In this document: positions 34,698-45,337 of the stretch, piece by piece
Numbering within the stretch: position 1 is the first letter of the stretch
How the letters are laid out: the number at the start of each line of letters is the position of its first letter
DNA from: Streptomyces xanthophaeus
GTDB lineage: Bacteria > Actinomycetota > Actinomycetes > Streptomycetales > Streptomycetaceae
DNA length: 64,000 nucleotides
Direction of reading: 5' to 3'
NCBI RefSeq assembly: GCF_030440515.1
Contig: NZ_CP076543.1
Location: 1,302,001 to 1,366,000, forward strand
The notes under the pieces: generated by a model
What the model was told of the DNA's origin: nothing
The model's database searches: none
The model's input: only the letters and a program-made list of their open reading frames with translations
Program-made: the position numbers and the translations under genes

Positions 34698-35454
34698 GCT
34701 GCCGCCACACCGGGGCCGGGCAGCGCCCCTGCGGCCGGGACTTGAGGAACATCCCGTACTCGACCCGGCGCGGCGGACGGCCGAACTCCACCCAGTGCGC
34801 GCGGCCGGAGGCCTTGTCCCAGCCGTCGTTGGGCATCCGGATGTGGTCGGCGCGCCCGTCCTTGTCCTTGGTGGTGATCTGGGCGACCTCCACGTGGCCG
34901 GGATGGACGGCCAGCACCACGCAGTAGTGCCGCAGCTGCCGCGCCGGGTCCTCGCGCAGCGGCACCATGGCCAGCCAGATCTCCCCCGGCGCCGGCCGGC
35001 GGGTGCCGGCGGCCACGCGCGGGCCGCCGCGCGAGGCGTCCCACCGGCGGACCGCCACGACGAAGGCGAGCGCCACCAGTCCTGCGGCCATGCTCTCGGC
35101 CGTGGCCCGGACGTTCCACACCGGGTACTCCCCGACCCTGCTCTCCGTCCACCACAGCACCCCGGCGACGAGCGCGAGCAGCACCGCCGCCCGGACCGGT
35201 ACCAGCCACCAGCCGCCGGTCCGCCGGCGCGAGGCGAACAGGGCCAGCAGCAGGGCCACGACGGCCGGGACGGCGTAGACGACGAGGTACTGGCCGAAGC
35301 CGTGGAGCTGCTGCGGCGGTGACTGCTCGGCGAGCAGATCGGGCAGCGCCAGCGGCACAGCCAGCAGATAGCCGACGGTGGGCAGGACGAAGAGCACGAG
35401 CAGGAGCGCCAGGCAGCCGATACCGCCGCAGGACGTGTCGGAACGACGTGCCAC
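34678..35454 (-). CDS. Membrane-tethered PemK/MazF-like protein
   Basis: A 258-residue protein. The N-terminal half has about four hydrophobic segments (CLALLLVLFVLPTVGYLLAV, YLVVYAVPAVVALLLALFAS, VRAAVLLALVAGVLW, MAAGLVALAFVVAV). The C-terminal 110 residues read PAPGEIWLAMVPLREDPARQ, HYCVVLAVHPGHVEVAQITT and DHIRMPNDGWDKASGRAHWV, which looks like the SH3-barrel of PemK/MazF RNase toxins. No antitoxin ORF is adjacent. GTG at 35454 follows GGGGG. The toxin assignment is by visual similarity and activity is unproven. Confidence 0.65.
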   Translation of the reverse strand: MARRSDTSCGGIGCLALLLVLFVLPTVGYLLAVPLALPDLLAEQSPPQQLHGFGQYLVVYAVPAVVALLLALFASRRRTGGWWLVPVRAAVLLALVAGVLWWTESRVGEYPVWNVRATAESMAAGLVALAFVVAVRRWDASRGGPRVAAGTRRPAPGEIWLAMVPLREDPARQLRHYCVVLAVHPGHVEVAQITTKDKDGRADHIRMPNDGWDKASGRAHWVEFGRPPRRVEYGMFLKSRPQGRCPAPVWRQLSRQLG

Positions 35455-35671
35455 AGAACCCCCAGAGCCTTTTCGCTGAAGCCCCCCGGGGCACCGACCC
35501 CGAACGCTAGCGCAGGGCCCACGCCTCGGCCAGGAGTCCCATGAGGACCTCGTCCCGGAAGGCGCCGGACACGACCTCGCTCCGGCGGACACGACTCCGC
35601 CCCGGCGGGCACGGGCCGGCCGGGGCGGAGCGGGTCACGTCGTCAGGGACGCGTGGGTACGGCTGTCGGCA

Positions 35672-37942
<2,271 letters not shown>

Positions 37943-38040
37943 TCAAGATATCTCGTGATCGGGCCGCTCTGGACAGCCCCCTGCCGCCAGTCCGGGAGAC
38001 GCGTGTCACGCGGGGCCCGGCGGGCCCGGGAAAAGGCGAA

Positions 38041-38079
38041 AGCGCCGCCCCCGGCTTTTTCCCGGCCAGGGGCGGCGCT
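38041..38079 (-). terminator. Rho-independent terminator after DUF805 gene
   Basis: AGCGCCGCCCC pairs with GGGGCGGCGCT; on the minus strand TTTCGCCTTTT follows. It separates the DUF805 transcript from the icd promoter region. Confidence 0.85.
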
Positions 38080-38115
38080 CAGGCATTCAGGCCTTGATCA
38101 GGCCCGTACGGCAGA

Positions 38116-38469
38116 TCAGGCGGCGTAGGCCTTCGGGTCCGGGCCGTACTGGTTCGGCTGCGGCTGACCGGCGGTGGCGGTCAGGACGAGCAGCCAGATG
38201 CCACCGATGAAGGGGACGAACATGATGAAGTACCAGGCACCGGACTTGCCGAGGTCGTGCAGACGACGGACGGTGAGCGCCAGCGTCGGCACGATGGTGC
38301 CGAGGATGTACAGGCCGACGATGATCATGTTGGCGCCGATGACGGCGTCCACGATCGCGAGGACGATCACGGCGGCGGCCTGGAAGAGGGCGAACATCCA
38401 GTACTCCTGGCGGCGCGCGCGGCCGGAGAAGACGGCGTACTTCTTCAGGACATCGGTGTAGTGGTTCAT
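38116..38469 (-). CDS. DUF805 membrane protein
   Basis: A 117-residue protein with the DUF805 layout: YAVFSGRARRQEYWMFALFQ, then three to four membrane helices and TVRRLHDLGKSGAWYFIMFV. DUF805 proteins (YhaH-like) are small inner-membrane proteins without an assigned function. ATG at 38469 follows GGGGGGACC, a better start than the upstream 38517. A terminator follows the gene. Confidence 0.93.
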   Translation of the reverse strand: MNHYTDVLKKYAVFSGRARRQEYWMFALFQAAAVIVLAIVDAVIGANMIIVGLYILGTIVPTLALTVRRLHDLGKSGAWYFIMFVPFIGGIWLLVLTATAGQPQPNQYGPDPKAYAA

Positions 38470-38782
38470 GAGGGTCCCCCCAGAGGACGGTGTGTTCGGC
38501 CCGTCCTGCTGGAGCAAGCCGGGGCAGAACTTATGCCCCCCTTACGTCGCGGTCAAGCCACTTCCGGGGAGGCCAAATCGGTTGGACTGCCCGATTTCCG
38601 GCACCGGAGTTACGACTTCGGGACACAGTGGCAGCACCATGTCCCTGAACGTCCGAAACGTCCGCACCAGAGGCCCACTTGACGCCCCCACAGCTGCTCT
38701 GATCGTTACCCACATCGTTATCGCCCCGCGACACCGCGGACCAGGACGGGGAGGAGGGCCCCGCCCGGGCCGCGGCGCGCCG
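38470..38782. other. Intergenic region between DUF805 and chitosanase genes
   Basis: About 310 bp without a supported gene. It contains the promoter of the DUF805 gene. A near-direct repeat ATCGTTACCCACATCGTTATC lies at about 38701-38721 and could be a regulator site. No hairpin terminator for the chitosanase is obvious apart from GC-rich inverted repeats near 38750-38780. Confidence 0.5.
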
Positions 38783-39619
38783 TCAGCCGATGTGGAAGGA
38801 GTCCCCGTAGACCTTCCAGTCGAGCGGCGTATTGAGGTTCAGATTGCCCTTCTTCAGAAAGACCCGCTGCGCGGTGTCGACCCGGCTGGTGTCGCTGTGC
38901 GCCTCCTCCTGCTTCATCGCCCAGACCCGGGCGTCGAGGAAGGCGTTCAGGTACGTGGTCTCGTTGCCGCCCTGGGACGGGGGCTTGGCCTTGGACAGGG
39001 CGCGCTTGCGGATGTTGCGGAAGCTGGTGGAGTCGCCGCCGTCACCGTGCATGACGATGGCGTCGTAGTACATGAACTGGCCCAGCACGCCGATCCCGTC
39101 GGCCTTGCCCTGGTTGACCGACGGGTTGAAGTAGACCCGGTCGCGCTCGTGGTCCTGGGCCTTCCTGAAGTCGGCGTCCTGGGCCGCCTTCGCCCAGTCC
39201 TTGGTGAAGTTCGGATCGAGGCCGGCGTGCGAGTCGCTGCCGTCGACCTTGCGCAGGGCGGGGAGGTACTTGGCGAGGACGTTGCCCGGCTTGATCTGCG
39301 TGTAGTACTCGACGAGGTCGAGCATGTCGCCGGTGCCGGAACAGAATCCGATGATGCCGGCCGTGTATCCGCGGCCGTCGTCTATGTCCTCTATGTACTT
39401 GTACTGCGCCTTCCAGTCCAGCGAGGAGTTCTCCGCACTGGAGACGATCTTCATGGCGATCTCCTTCTTCGCCGGATCGTCGAGTCCTGCGGCTGCCGCC
39501 GCCGCGGTCTCCGCCACGGGGGCGGGGGCTGCGGTGGCATGGGCGGTGACGGGGACGGCGATCAGCGCACTGCCGAGCAGTGCGCCGATCGCCAGCATCT
39601 TGCGGCGGGGGGTGAACAC
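38783..39619 (-). CDS. csn: GH46 chitosanase
   Basis: A 278-residue secreted enzyme. The signal peptide (RRKMLAIGALLGSALIAVPV to AHA) precedes the GH46 core: AMKIVSSAENSSLDWKAQYK with the catalytic acid Glu, YIEDIDDGRGYTAGIIGFCS with the second catalytic Asp, then HAGLDPNFTKDWAKAA. It cleaves beta-1,4 links of chitosan. GTG at 39619 follows GGAGG; the longer frame to 39706 would run through the operator. A CsnR-box-like palindrome lies 38 bp upstream. Confidence 0.95.
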   Translation of the reverse strand: MFTPRRKMLAIGALLGSALIAVPVTAHATAAPAPVAETAAAAAAGLDDPAKKEIAMKIVSSAENSSLDWKAQYKYIEDIDDGRGYTAGIIGFCSGTGDMLDLVEYYTQIKPGNVLAKYLPALRKVDGSDSHAGLDPNFTKDWAKAAQDADFRKAQDHERDRVYFNPSVNQGKADGIGVLGQFMYYDAIVMHGDGGDSTSFRNIRKRALSKAKPPSQGGNETTYLNAFLDARVWAMKQEEAHSDTSRVDTAQRVFLKKGNLNLNTPLDWKVYGDSFHIG

Positions 39620-39656
39620 AAGGCCTCCATCTGGTAGTTGAGGCGTCCCAGTTTCG

Positions 39657-39672
39657 TTAGGAAACTTTACTA
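39657..39672. promoter_or_regulatory. CsnR-box-like operator of the chitosanase gene
   Basis: AGGAAACTTTACT (39659-39671) is a 13-bp palindrome with one mismatched pair, 38-54 bp upstream of csn. Repressor boxes of this AGGAAA/TTTCCT type are known ahead of actinobacterial chitosanase genes. The ROK-type repressor itself is not in the window. Confidence 0.6.
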
Positions 39673-39728
39673 CCAGAGCTGACGGCAGCTCAATACCCGG
39701 GCGCACCCCAAGGAATGGCCTCGTCCGG

Positions 39729-40817
39729 TCAGAGCCAGCCGTTACGCCTGAAGCCCCGGTGGATGACGAAGCAGGCGAGCACCATGACGCCGAGGACCAG
39801 CGGGTAGCCGTAGGTCCAGTGCAGTTCGGGCATGTGGTCGAAGTTCATGCCGTACACGCCGCAGACCATGGTCGGGACGGCGACGATCGCCGCCCATGCC
39901 GTGATCTTGCGCATGTCCTCGTTCTGCGCGACGGTCACCTGCGCCAAGTGGGCCTGCAGGATGGAGTCGAGGAGGTTGTCGTAGGCGCCGATCTGCTCCG
40001 TGGCCCGGGTCAGATGGTCCGCCACGTTCCGGAAGTACGCGCGGGTCTCCGGCGGGATGACCGGTATCGGCTGCGTGGCCAGCTGCTGGAGCGGGCGGCT
40101 CAGCGGCGCCACCGCCCGCCGCAGCTCCAGGAGTTCGCGCTTGAGCTGGTAGATCCGGCCCGCGTCGCCTCGGCCGCCGTCCTCGCTGAACACCGCGGTC
40201 TCGACGGCGTCGATGTCGTTCTGCACCGCGTCCGTCACGGCCACGTAGTCGTCGACCACATGGTCGGCCATGGCGTGCAGAACGGCCGCGGGCCCGTTGG
40301 CCAGTTGGTCCGGTGCGGCCTCCAGCTCCTCGCGGACCGGGCCCAGCGTGCCGCGGCCGCCGTGCCGGATGGTGATGATGAAGTCCTGGCCGGTGAAGGC
40401 CATCAGCTCGCCGGTCTCCACCACCTCGCTGGTCGCGGTCAGCTCCTCGTGCTCCACGTAGCGCACGGTCTTGAAGACGGAGAACAGCGTCTCGTCGTAG
40501 CGCTCCACCTTGGGGCGCTGGTGCGCGTTCACGGCGTCCTCGACCGCGAGGGGGTGCAGGCCGAACAGCTCGGCGAGCCCGGTCAGCTCCGACCTCGCCG
40601 GCTCGTGCAGGCCGATCCAGACGAAGCCGTCACCGGTCTTGCGGACCCGGCGCAGCGCCTCCTCGACCTCCGCGCAGTCGTCCTGCCGGACGCCGTCCCG
40701 GTAGATCACGCAGTTGACCACCGCACTGCCGAGCGGGGAGCGGGCCGGGTGGCTGAGGTCGACGGCCCGCCGGTAGCTGCGCCGCACGACCCGGCGCAGG
40801 TTGCTGAACATGGACAA
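39729..40817 (-). CDS. corA: CorA-family divalent-cation transporter
   Basis: A 362-residue CorA protein. A long soluble N-terminal domain (FVWIGLHEPARSELTGLAEL, HPLAVEDAVNAHQRPKVERY) and stalk helix lead to two C-terminal membrane helices with the signature YGMNFDHMPEL between them. It carries Mg2+ (or Co2+/Ni2+) across the membrane as a pentamer. TTG at 40817 is preferred over the ATG two codons later because GGGGAG lies six bases upstream of the TTG. It stands alone. Confidence 0.94.
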   Translation of the reverse strand: MSMFSNLRRVVRRSYRRAVDLSHPARSPLGSAVVNCVIYRDGVRQDDCAEVEEALRRVRKTGDGFVWIGLHEPARSELTGLAELFGLHPLAVEDAVNAHQRPKVERYDETLFSVFKTVRYVEHEELTATSEVVETGELMAFTGQDFIITIRHGGRGTLGPVREELEAAPDQLANGPAAVLHAMADHVVDDYVAVTDAVQNDIDAVETAVFSEDGGRGDAGRIYQLKRELLELRRAVAPLSRPLQQLATQPIPVIPPETRAYFRNVADHLTRATEQIGAYDNLLDSILQAHLAQVTVAQNEDMRKITAWAAIVAVPTMVCGVYGMNFDHMPELHWTYGYPLVLGVMVLACFVIHRGFRRNGWL

Positions 40818-40915
40818 GGCGTACTCCCCTTCGGCGGATCAGCGGCCAGTCTGCCATCGCCACCGGAACGCCTGCGTCCGGGCTCACCGCCCGCGGGGGA
40901 ACTCCGCCGTCCGCG

Positions 40916-41308
40916 TCAGACCTTGTCGATGAACACGCTCGTCGACTTCACCCGCGCCGTGGCCCGCGCGCCCACTTCCAGCCCGAGCTCCTCCACCGCC
41001 TCGCGGGTCAGCAGTGACACGATCCGGTGCGGTCCGGCCTGGATCTCCACCTGCGCGTCGACCGTGCCGAGCTTCACCCCGGTGACGATGCCGGGGAAGG
41101 CGTTGCGGGCCGAGGTGTACGGGGCCTCCTCGCCCTCGGCGCCCTCCTGTGCGGCCTCGACGCAGAAGGCGGCCAGGTCGGGCCCGTCCACCATCCGCCG
41201 TGTGCCCTCGCGGTGGGTGGGGAACCGGTCGGCATCCGCCCAGCGCCGGGCCGTGTCGACGCTGACGCCGAGCAGCCGGGCCGCCTGGCCGATCGTGTAG
41301 GACTCCAT
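40916..41308 (-). CDS. MerR-type HTH plus TOBE molybdate-binding protein
   Basis: A 130-residue protein. The N-terminal excisionase/MerR-like helix-turn-helix (YTIGQAARLLGVSVDTARRW) is followed by a single TOBE/Mop domain (ARNAFPGIVTGVKLGTVDAQ, HRIVSLLTREAVEELGLEVG, KSTSVFIDKV). Such proteins bind molybdate or tungstate and sometimes regulate mod genes. No modABC genes are next to it. ATG at 41308 fits the HTH start, though its RBS is weak. Confidence 0.87.
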   Translation of the reverse strand: MESYTIGQAARLLGVSVDTARRWADADRFPTHREGTRRMVDGPDLAAFCVEAAQEGAEGEEAPYTSARNAFPGIVTGVKLGTVDAQVEIQAGPHRIVSLLTREAVEELGLEVGARATARVKSTSVFIDKV

Positions 41309-41367
41309 GGGTCGCAGCTTAGGGGGTGTCTTGTCGATCATTACGGATCGGGCCGGATCGGGCCGGG

Positions 41368-42276
41368 TCACGCGGCAGGGTGGCGGAGGGACTCCCGGGC
41401 CGCCGCCGCGATCACCTCCGCGACCGTCGACAGCGCGGGCGAATCGAGCCTCCACTGCTGCCAGTACAGGGGGACGTCCATCGGCCGCAGCGGCTCCAGC
41501 AGCACCAGCTGTCCCGTCCGCACCAGCGGTCTCGACTGCTGCTCCGGCACCAGCCCCCACCCCAGCCCCGCGACCACCGCGTCCCGGAACCCCTCCGACG
41601 TCGGTATGTAGTGCCGGAGCGGCCCCGCCCCGGCCGCCGGGTCCCCTGTGAGCGCGCGGACGAAGGCGTCCTGGAGGTCGTCCTTCCGGTCGAACACGAT
41701 CGTCGGTGCCTCGCGCAGGTCCCGCTCCGGCTCCCCCGTCAGATACCGGGCCGCGAACGCGGGGCTCGCCGTCGGCAGGTACCGGACCAGTCCCAGCATC
41801 CGTACGCTGCACCCGGCCACCGGGTCGGGCGAGGAGGTCACCGCCGCCATGACCTGCCCCTCCCGCAGCAACGCCGTCGTATGGGACTCGTCCTCGCGGT
41901 GGAGCTCGATGCAGACCGGCGGATCCTGCGGCACCCGCGCGAGCGCGGGCAGGAACCAGGTGGCGAGGGAGTCAGCGTTCACCGCGATCGGCAGCCGCAC
42001 CGGGCCCATCCCGTCGGCCATCCCCAGCTCGGCGCGCGCGTCGCGCTCCAGGCGGGCCAGCTGCCGGGCGAAGCGGATCACCACCTCCCCGGATTCGGTC
42101 GCCCGCACCGGCTTCGTCCGCATCAGCAGCACCCGCCCGGTCCGCTGCTCCAGCGCCTTGACCCGTTGGCTGACCGCGGAAGGGGTCACGTGCAGGGCGG
42201 CGGCCGCCGCGTCGAAGGTGCCCTCGTCCACCACGGCGAGCAGCGTGCGTACCTGGTCCAGCGGAAGCTCATCCAT
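41368..42276 (-). CDS. lysG: LysR-family regulator of the LysG/ArgP type
   Basis: A 302-residue LysR regulator: LDQVRTLLAVVDEGTFDAAA, LHVTPSAVSQRVKALEQRTG and an effector domain (PVRLPIAVNADSLATWFLPA, GLGWGLVPEQQS). The ArgP/LysG subgroup senses lysine or arginine and activates the divergent LysE exporter, exactly the arrangement here. ATG at 42276. The 69-bp divergent gap contains an AT-rich stretch (ACGTAAAAATCTTTAGC) suited to promoter and LysG binding. Confidence 0.92.
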   Translation of the reverse strand: MDELPLDQVRTLLAVVDEGTFDAAAAALHVTPSAVSQRVKALEQRTGRVLLMRTKPVRATESGEVVIRFARQLARLERDARAELGMADGMGPVRLPIAVNADSLATWFLPALARVPQDPPVCIELHREDESHTTALLREGQVMAAVTSSPDPVAGCSVRMLGLVRYLPTASPAFAARYLTGEPERDLREAPTIVFDRKDDLQDAFVRALTGDPAAGAGPLRHYIPTSEGFRDAVVAGLGWGLVPEQQSRPLVRTGQLVLLEPLRPMDVPLYWQQWRLDSPALSTVAEVIAAAARESLRHPAA

Positions 42277-42345
42277 CACAAGCGCTAATGGTACGTAAAA
42301 ATCTTTAGCTGTACTGAACCGACCTCGCTGCCTACCGTCGGGGTC

Positions 42346-42969
42346 ATGAACTACGGCATCGTCACCGCGGCCCTGGCCGGCTTCGGCAGCGGACTCTCCC
42401 TCATCGTCGCCATCGGCGCGCAGAACGCCTTCGTCCTCCGCCAGGGCGCGCGCCGCCACGCGGTCCTCGCCGTGGTCGCCATCTGCGCCGTGTCCGACGC
42501 GGTCCTCATCTCCCTCGGCGTCGCCGGGGTCGGCGTCTTCGTCACCGCCTGGCCGGCCGCGCTGACGGTGGTCGCGCTGGCCGGAGGCGGTTTCCTGATC
42601 TGCTACGGAGTGCTGGCCGCCCGCCGGGTGCTGCGGCCCACCCCCGGCGCCGCCCTCACCACGGAGGGGGCGACGAGCGGGTCCGCCCGCCGGGCCGTGC
42701 TGACCGCTCTGGCCATGACCTGGCTCAACCCGCACGTCTACCTGGACACCGTGCTGCTCCTCGGTTCCCTCGCCGCCGACCGCGGCGACCTGCGGTGGGC
42801 CTTCGCGATCGGGGCCGTGCTGGCCAGCCTGACCTGGTTCGCCGGTCTGGGCTACGGGGCCCGGCTGCTGAGCGGCCTGCTCGCCCGCCCGGCCGCCTGG
42901 CGGGTCCTGGACGGGCTCGTCGCTGCGACCATGGTCACCATGGGCGGCCTGCTGCTGGCCCGCGCCTGA
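42346..42969 (+). CDS. lysE: LysE/ArgO-family amino-acid exporter
   Basis: A 207-residue protein with five to six membrane helices. Diagnostic LysE/ArgO segments are SLIVAIGAQNAFVLRQGARR, AVSDAVLISLGVAGVG and ALAMTWLNPHVYLDTVLLLG. It exports lysine and/or arginine when internal levels rise, for example from peptides. It is divergent from the LysG regulator, and ATG at 42346 lies 69 bp from lysG. Confidence 0.94.
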   Translation: MNYGIVTAALAGFGSGLSLIVAIGAQNAFVLRQGARRHAVLAVVAICAVSDAVLISLGVAGVGVFVTAWPAALTVVALAGGGFLICYGVLAARRVLRPTPGAALTTEGATSGSARRAVLTALAMTWLNPHVYLDTVLLLGSLAADRGDLRWAFAIGAVLASLTWFAGLGYGARLLSGLLARPAAWRVLDGLVAATMVTMGGLLLARA

Positions 42970-43048
42970 GTCAGCATGTCGGCGCCGGGCGCCTGCCGCG
43001 GCCGGGGCATAGTGCTGGTGCCGCCGACCCGACCCCCTGGAGCCCGCC

Positions 43049-44053
43049 GTGCCCGACCGTCCCTCCCCGCTCGTGTCCGCCACCGGGGTCGTCCTGGACA
43101 CGCGCGGGCGGGTCCTCGTACTGACCACCCCGGGCCGGACCGACCCGGAGCTTCCGGGCGGCGCGGTCGAGGACACCGAGACCCCGGAGGAAGCGCTGGC
43201 CCGCGCGCTGCGGGAAGGACTGGGCCTCGCCCGGCCGGCCGGCCGCCTGCTGGCGGTGGATTCCCGGCCGCCCGGCCCGGCCGGCCCGCCCGGCCGCTCC
43301 CTGATCGTGCACGTCCACCTCGTCGGCCCGCTCCCGCCGCCCGAGGCCGGGTCGGTCTCCTTCCCCGCCGGGGCGACGACCGAGGCCCGCTGGCTCCCGC
43401 CCGAGGCGGCCTGTGCACTGTTGCCCGCCCGCACCGCGCCCCGGCTGCGCGCCGCACTGGCCGCCCTGCACACCGGCTCCTTCGCCCACCTGGTCGACGG
43501 GGTGCCCCAGCCGGGCTCCCCGGCCGGTCTGGACCCGGCCCGGCGGGTGGCCCTGGAGCACTCGGGCACCCTCGACCCGGCCAGCCACCGGGCCAGCCGT
43601 CCCAAGGCGGTGACGGCGGCGAGCGTGCTGTTCACCGGCTCCGACGGCCGGATCCTGCTGGTGCAGCCCGCGTACGGCAGATCCGACCGCTGGAACCTGC
43701 CCGGCGGCGGCATCGACAGCGACCTCGGCGAGATCCCGCGCGCCGCCGCCCGCCGGGAGGTCCAGGAGGAGCTCGGCCTCGACCTCGCCCCGGGCCGGCT
43801 GCTCGCCGTGAACTGGGCCCACAAGCCCGGCCGTCCCGCCCGTATCCGGTTCCTCTACGACGGCGGCGTCCTCGACGCCCCCACCCTCGCCCGGATCCGG
43901 CTGGACCGGACCGAGCTGCTCCAGTGGCGCACCGTCACCTCCGCGGAACTCCCCGGCCTGGTCAAACCCGCCCTGCGGCGCCAGATCACCGCCTGCCTGG
44001 CCGCCCGCGCCGCCGGCACCGGCCCGCTGGAGCTCCACGCGGGCCGCCCCTGA
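43049..44053 (+). CDS. Tandem Nudix hydrolase (first domain degenerate)
   Basis: A 334-residue fusion of two Nudix folds. The C-terminal domain (about residues 185-320) has a full Nudix box: GGGIDSDLGEIPRAAARR then EVQEELGL. The N-terminal domain (residues about 8-135) has GGAVEDTETPEEALARALRE then GLGL, where the first and third catalytic Glu of the REUXEEXGU core are Ala and Gly. Only the second domain is likely to be catalytic; the first may be structural or regulatory. GTG at 43049 has CTGGAG upstream. Confidence 0.85.
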   Translation: MPDRPSPLVSATGVVLDTRGRVLVLTTPGRTDPELPGGAVEDTETPEEALARALREGLGLARPAGRLLAVDSRPPGPAGPPGRSLIVHVHLVGPLPPPEAGSVSFPAGATTEARWLPPEAACALLPARTAPRLRAALAALHTGSFAHLVDGVPQPGSPAGLDPARRVALEHSGTLDPASHRASRPKAVTAASVLFTGSDGRILLVQPAYGRSDRWNLPGGGIDSDLGEIPRAAARREVQEELGLDLAPGRLLAVNWAHKPGRPARIRFLYDGGVLDAPTLARIRLDRTELLQWRTVTSAELPGLVKPALRRQITACLAARAAGTGPLELHAGRP

Positions 44054-44110
44054 CCGGCGGGCCCGGACGCCGCCGCGCCGGGTCGCGGCGGCGGGGTTAC
44101 CGTCGGCGGC

Positions 44111-45301
44111 ATGGACGGTGATCGCCGGCGGTGGCGCCAGTGCCTGCTCGGCGGGGCCGTTTTCGCCGTGTGCATGGCGGGCACCACGCTGCCCACCCCC
44201 CTGTACGGGCTCTACCAGGAGAAGTTCGGGTTCTCCGAGCTGGTGGTGACCGTCGTGTACGCCGTGTACGCCTTCGGGGTGATCGGCGTACTGCTGCTGG
44301 CGGGCAACGCCTCGGACACCGTCGGCAGGCGGCCCGTGCTGCTGGCCGGCCTGGCCTTCTCGGCGGCGAGCGCCGTCTGCTTCCTGTGCGCCACCGGCAT
44401 GGGCTGGCTGTACGCGGGCCGGCTGCTGTCGGGGCTGTCCGCCGGGCTGTTCACCGGGGCCGCCACCGCCTATGTGATGGAACTGGCGCCGAGCGGCGGC
44501 GCCTCGCGGGCCACGTTCGTGGCGACGGCCGCCAACATGGGCGGGCTGGGCTGCGGCCCGCTGCTCGCCGGGGTGCTCGCGCAGTACGCCGCCTGGCCGC
44601 TGTACCTGCCGTTCGCCGTGCATCTCGCGCTGGTGGCGGTCTCGGCCGTGGTCCTGGCACGGCTCCCCGAGACCGTGCGCGACCGGCAGCCGCTGAGTGC
44701 GGTGCGGCCGCAGCGGCCCGGCCTGCCCGCGCAGGTGCGGTCGGTGTTCGTGCCCGCGGCGATCGCCTCCTTCGTGGGCTTCGCGCTGTTCGGCGTGTTC
44801 ACCTCGGTCAGCCCGGCCTTCCTCGCGCAGTCCCTGGACGTGCACAACCACGCGGTGAGCGGGCTGATCGTCGCGCTGGCCTTCTTCGCCTCGACCGCCG
44901 GACAACTGGCGGTCGGCCGCGTGGGGGTGCGCCGGTCACTGCCGCTGGGCTGTGCGGGACTGCTCGCCGGGCTGGCCCTGCTCGCGGGCGCGCTGTGGTG
45001 GGACCTGCTGGCGCTGGTGGTGGCGAGCGCCGTCGTCGGCGGGGCCGGGCAGGGGCTGGCGTTCCGCGGGGCGCTGGCCACGGTGGCCGCGGCCTCGCCG
45101 CCGGACCGGCGCGCGGCGGTGATCTCGATGCTGTTCGTCGTGGCGTACACGGGCATCTCGCTGCCGGTGATCGGGGTGGGGCTCCTGGTGGCCCCGATCG
45201 GTCTGGAGGGTGCCGGGCTGGTGTTCATCGCCTGCATGGCCGTCCTGGTCACGGCCGCGGCCGGCTACCTGCTGCGCCGGCCCGCGCGGGCGAGCGCCTG
45301 A
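44111..45301 (+). CDS. MFS transporter
   Basis: A 396-residue major facilitator with about 12 membrane helices. Motif A-like GNASDTVGRRPVLLAGLAFS lies between helices 2 and 3, and LPTPLYGLYQEKFGF in the first loop is common in actinobacterial drug-efflux MFS proteins. It probably exports a drug or metabolite by proton antiport. Its ATG lies 57 bp after the Nudix gene on the same strand. The nearby ArsR-type regulator at 45338 is convergent and paired with the other MFS gene. Confidence 0.88.
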   Translation: MDGDRRRWRQCLLGGAVFAVCMAGTTLPTPLYGLYQEKFGFSELVVTVVYAVYAFGVIGVLLLAGNASDTVGRRPVLLAGLAFSAASAVCFLCATGMGWLYAGRLLSGLSAGLFTGAATAYVMELAPSGGASRATFVATAANMGGLGCGPLLAGVLAQYAAWPLYLPFAVHLALVAVSAVVLARLPETVRDRQPLSAVRPQRPGLPAQVRSVFVPAAIASFVGFALFGVFTSVSPAFLAQSLDVHNHAVSGLIVALAFFASTAGQLAVGRVGVRRSLPLGCAGLLAGLALLAGALWWDLLALVVASAVVGGAGQGLAFRGALATVAAASPPDRRAAVISMLFVVAYTGISLPVIGVGLLVAPIGLEGAGLVFIACMAVLVTAAAGYLLRRPARASA

Positions 45302-45337
45302 GCGCGGGCATGGGCCCCGTACGGCGGCCGCCGCGCG

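Noticed and set aside
35507..35580. Minus-strand frame reading FRDEVLMGLLAEAWALR before a stop, similar to the tail of a GNAT protein
   Set aside because: About 20 residues only; too short to call a pseudogene with confidence.
42971..44905. Very long minus-strand open frame over the Nudix and MFS genes
   Set aside because: High-GC shadow frame; Gly/Arg/Gln-rich and without domains, while the plus strand carries clear Nudix and MFS motifs.
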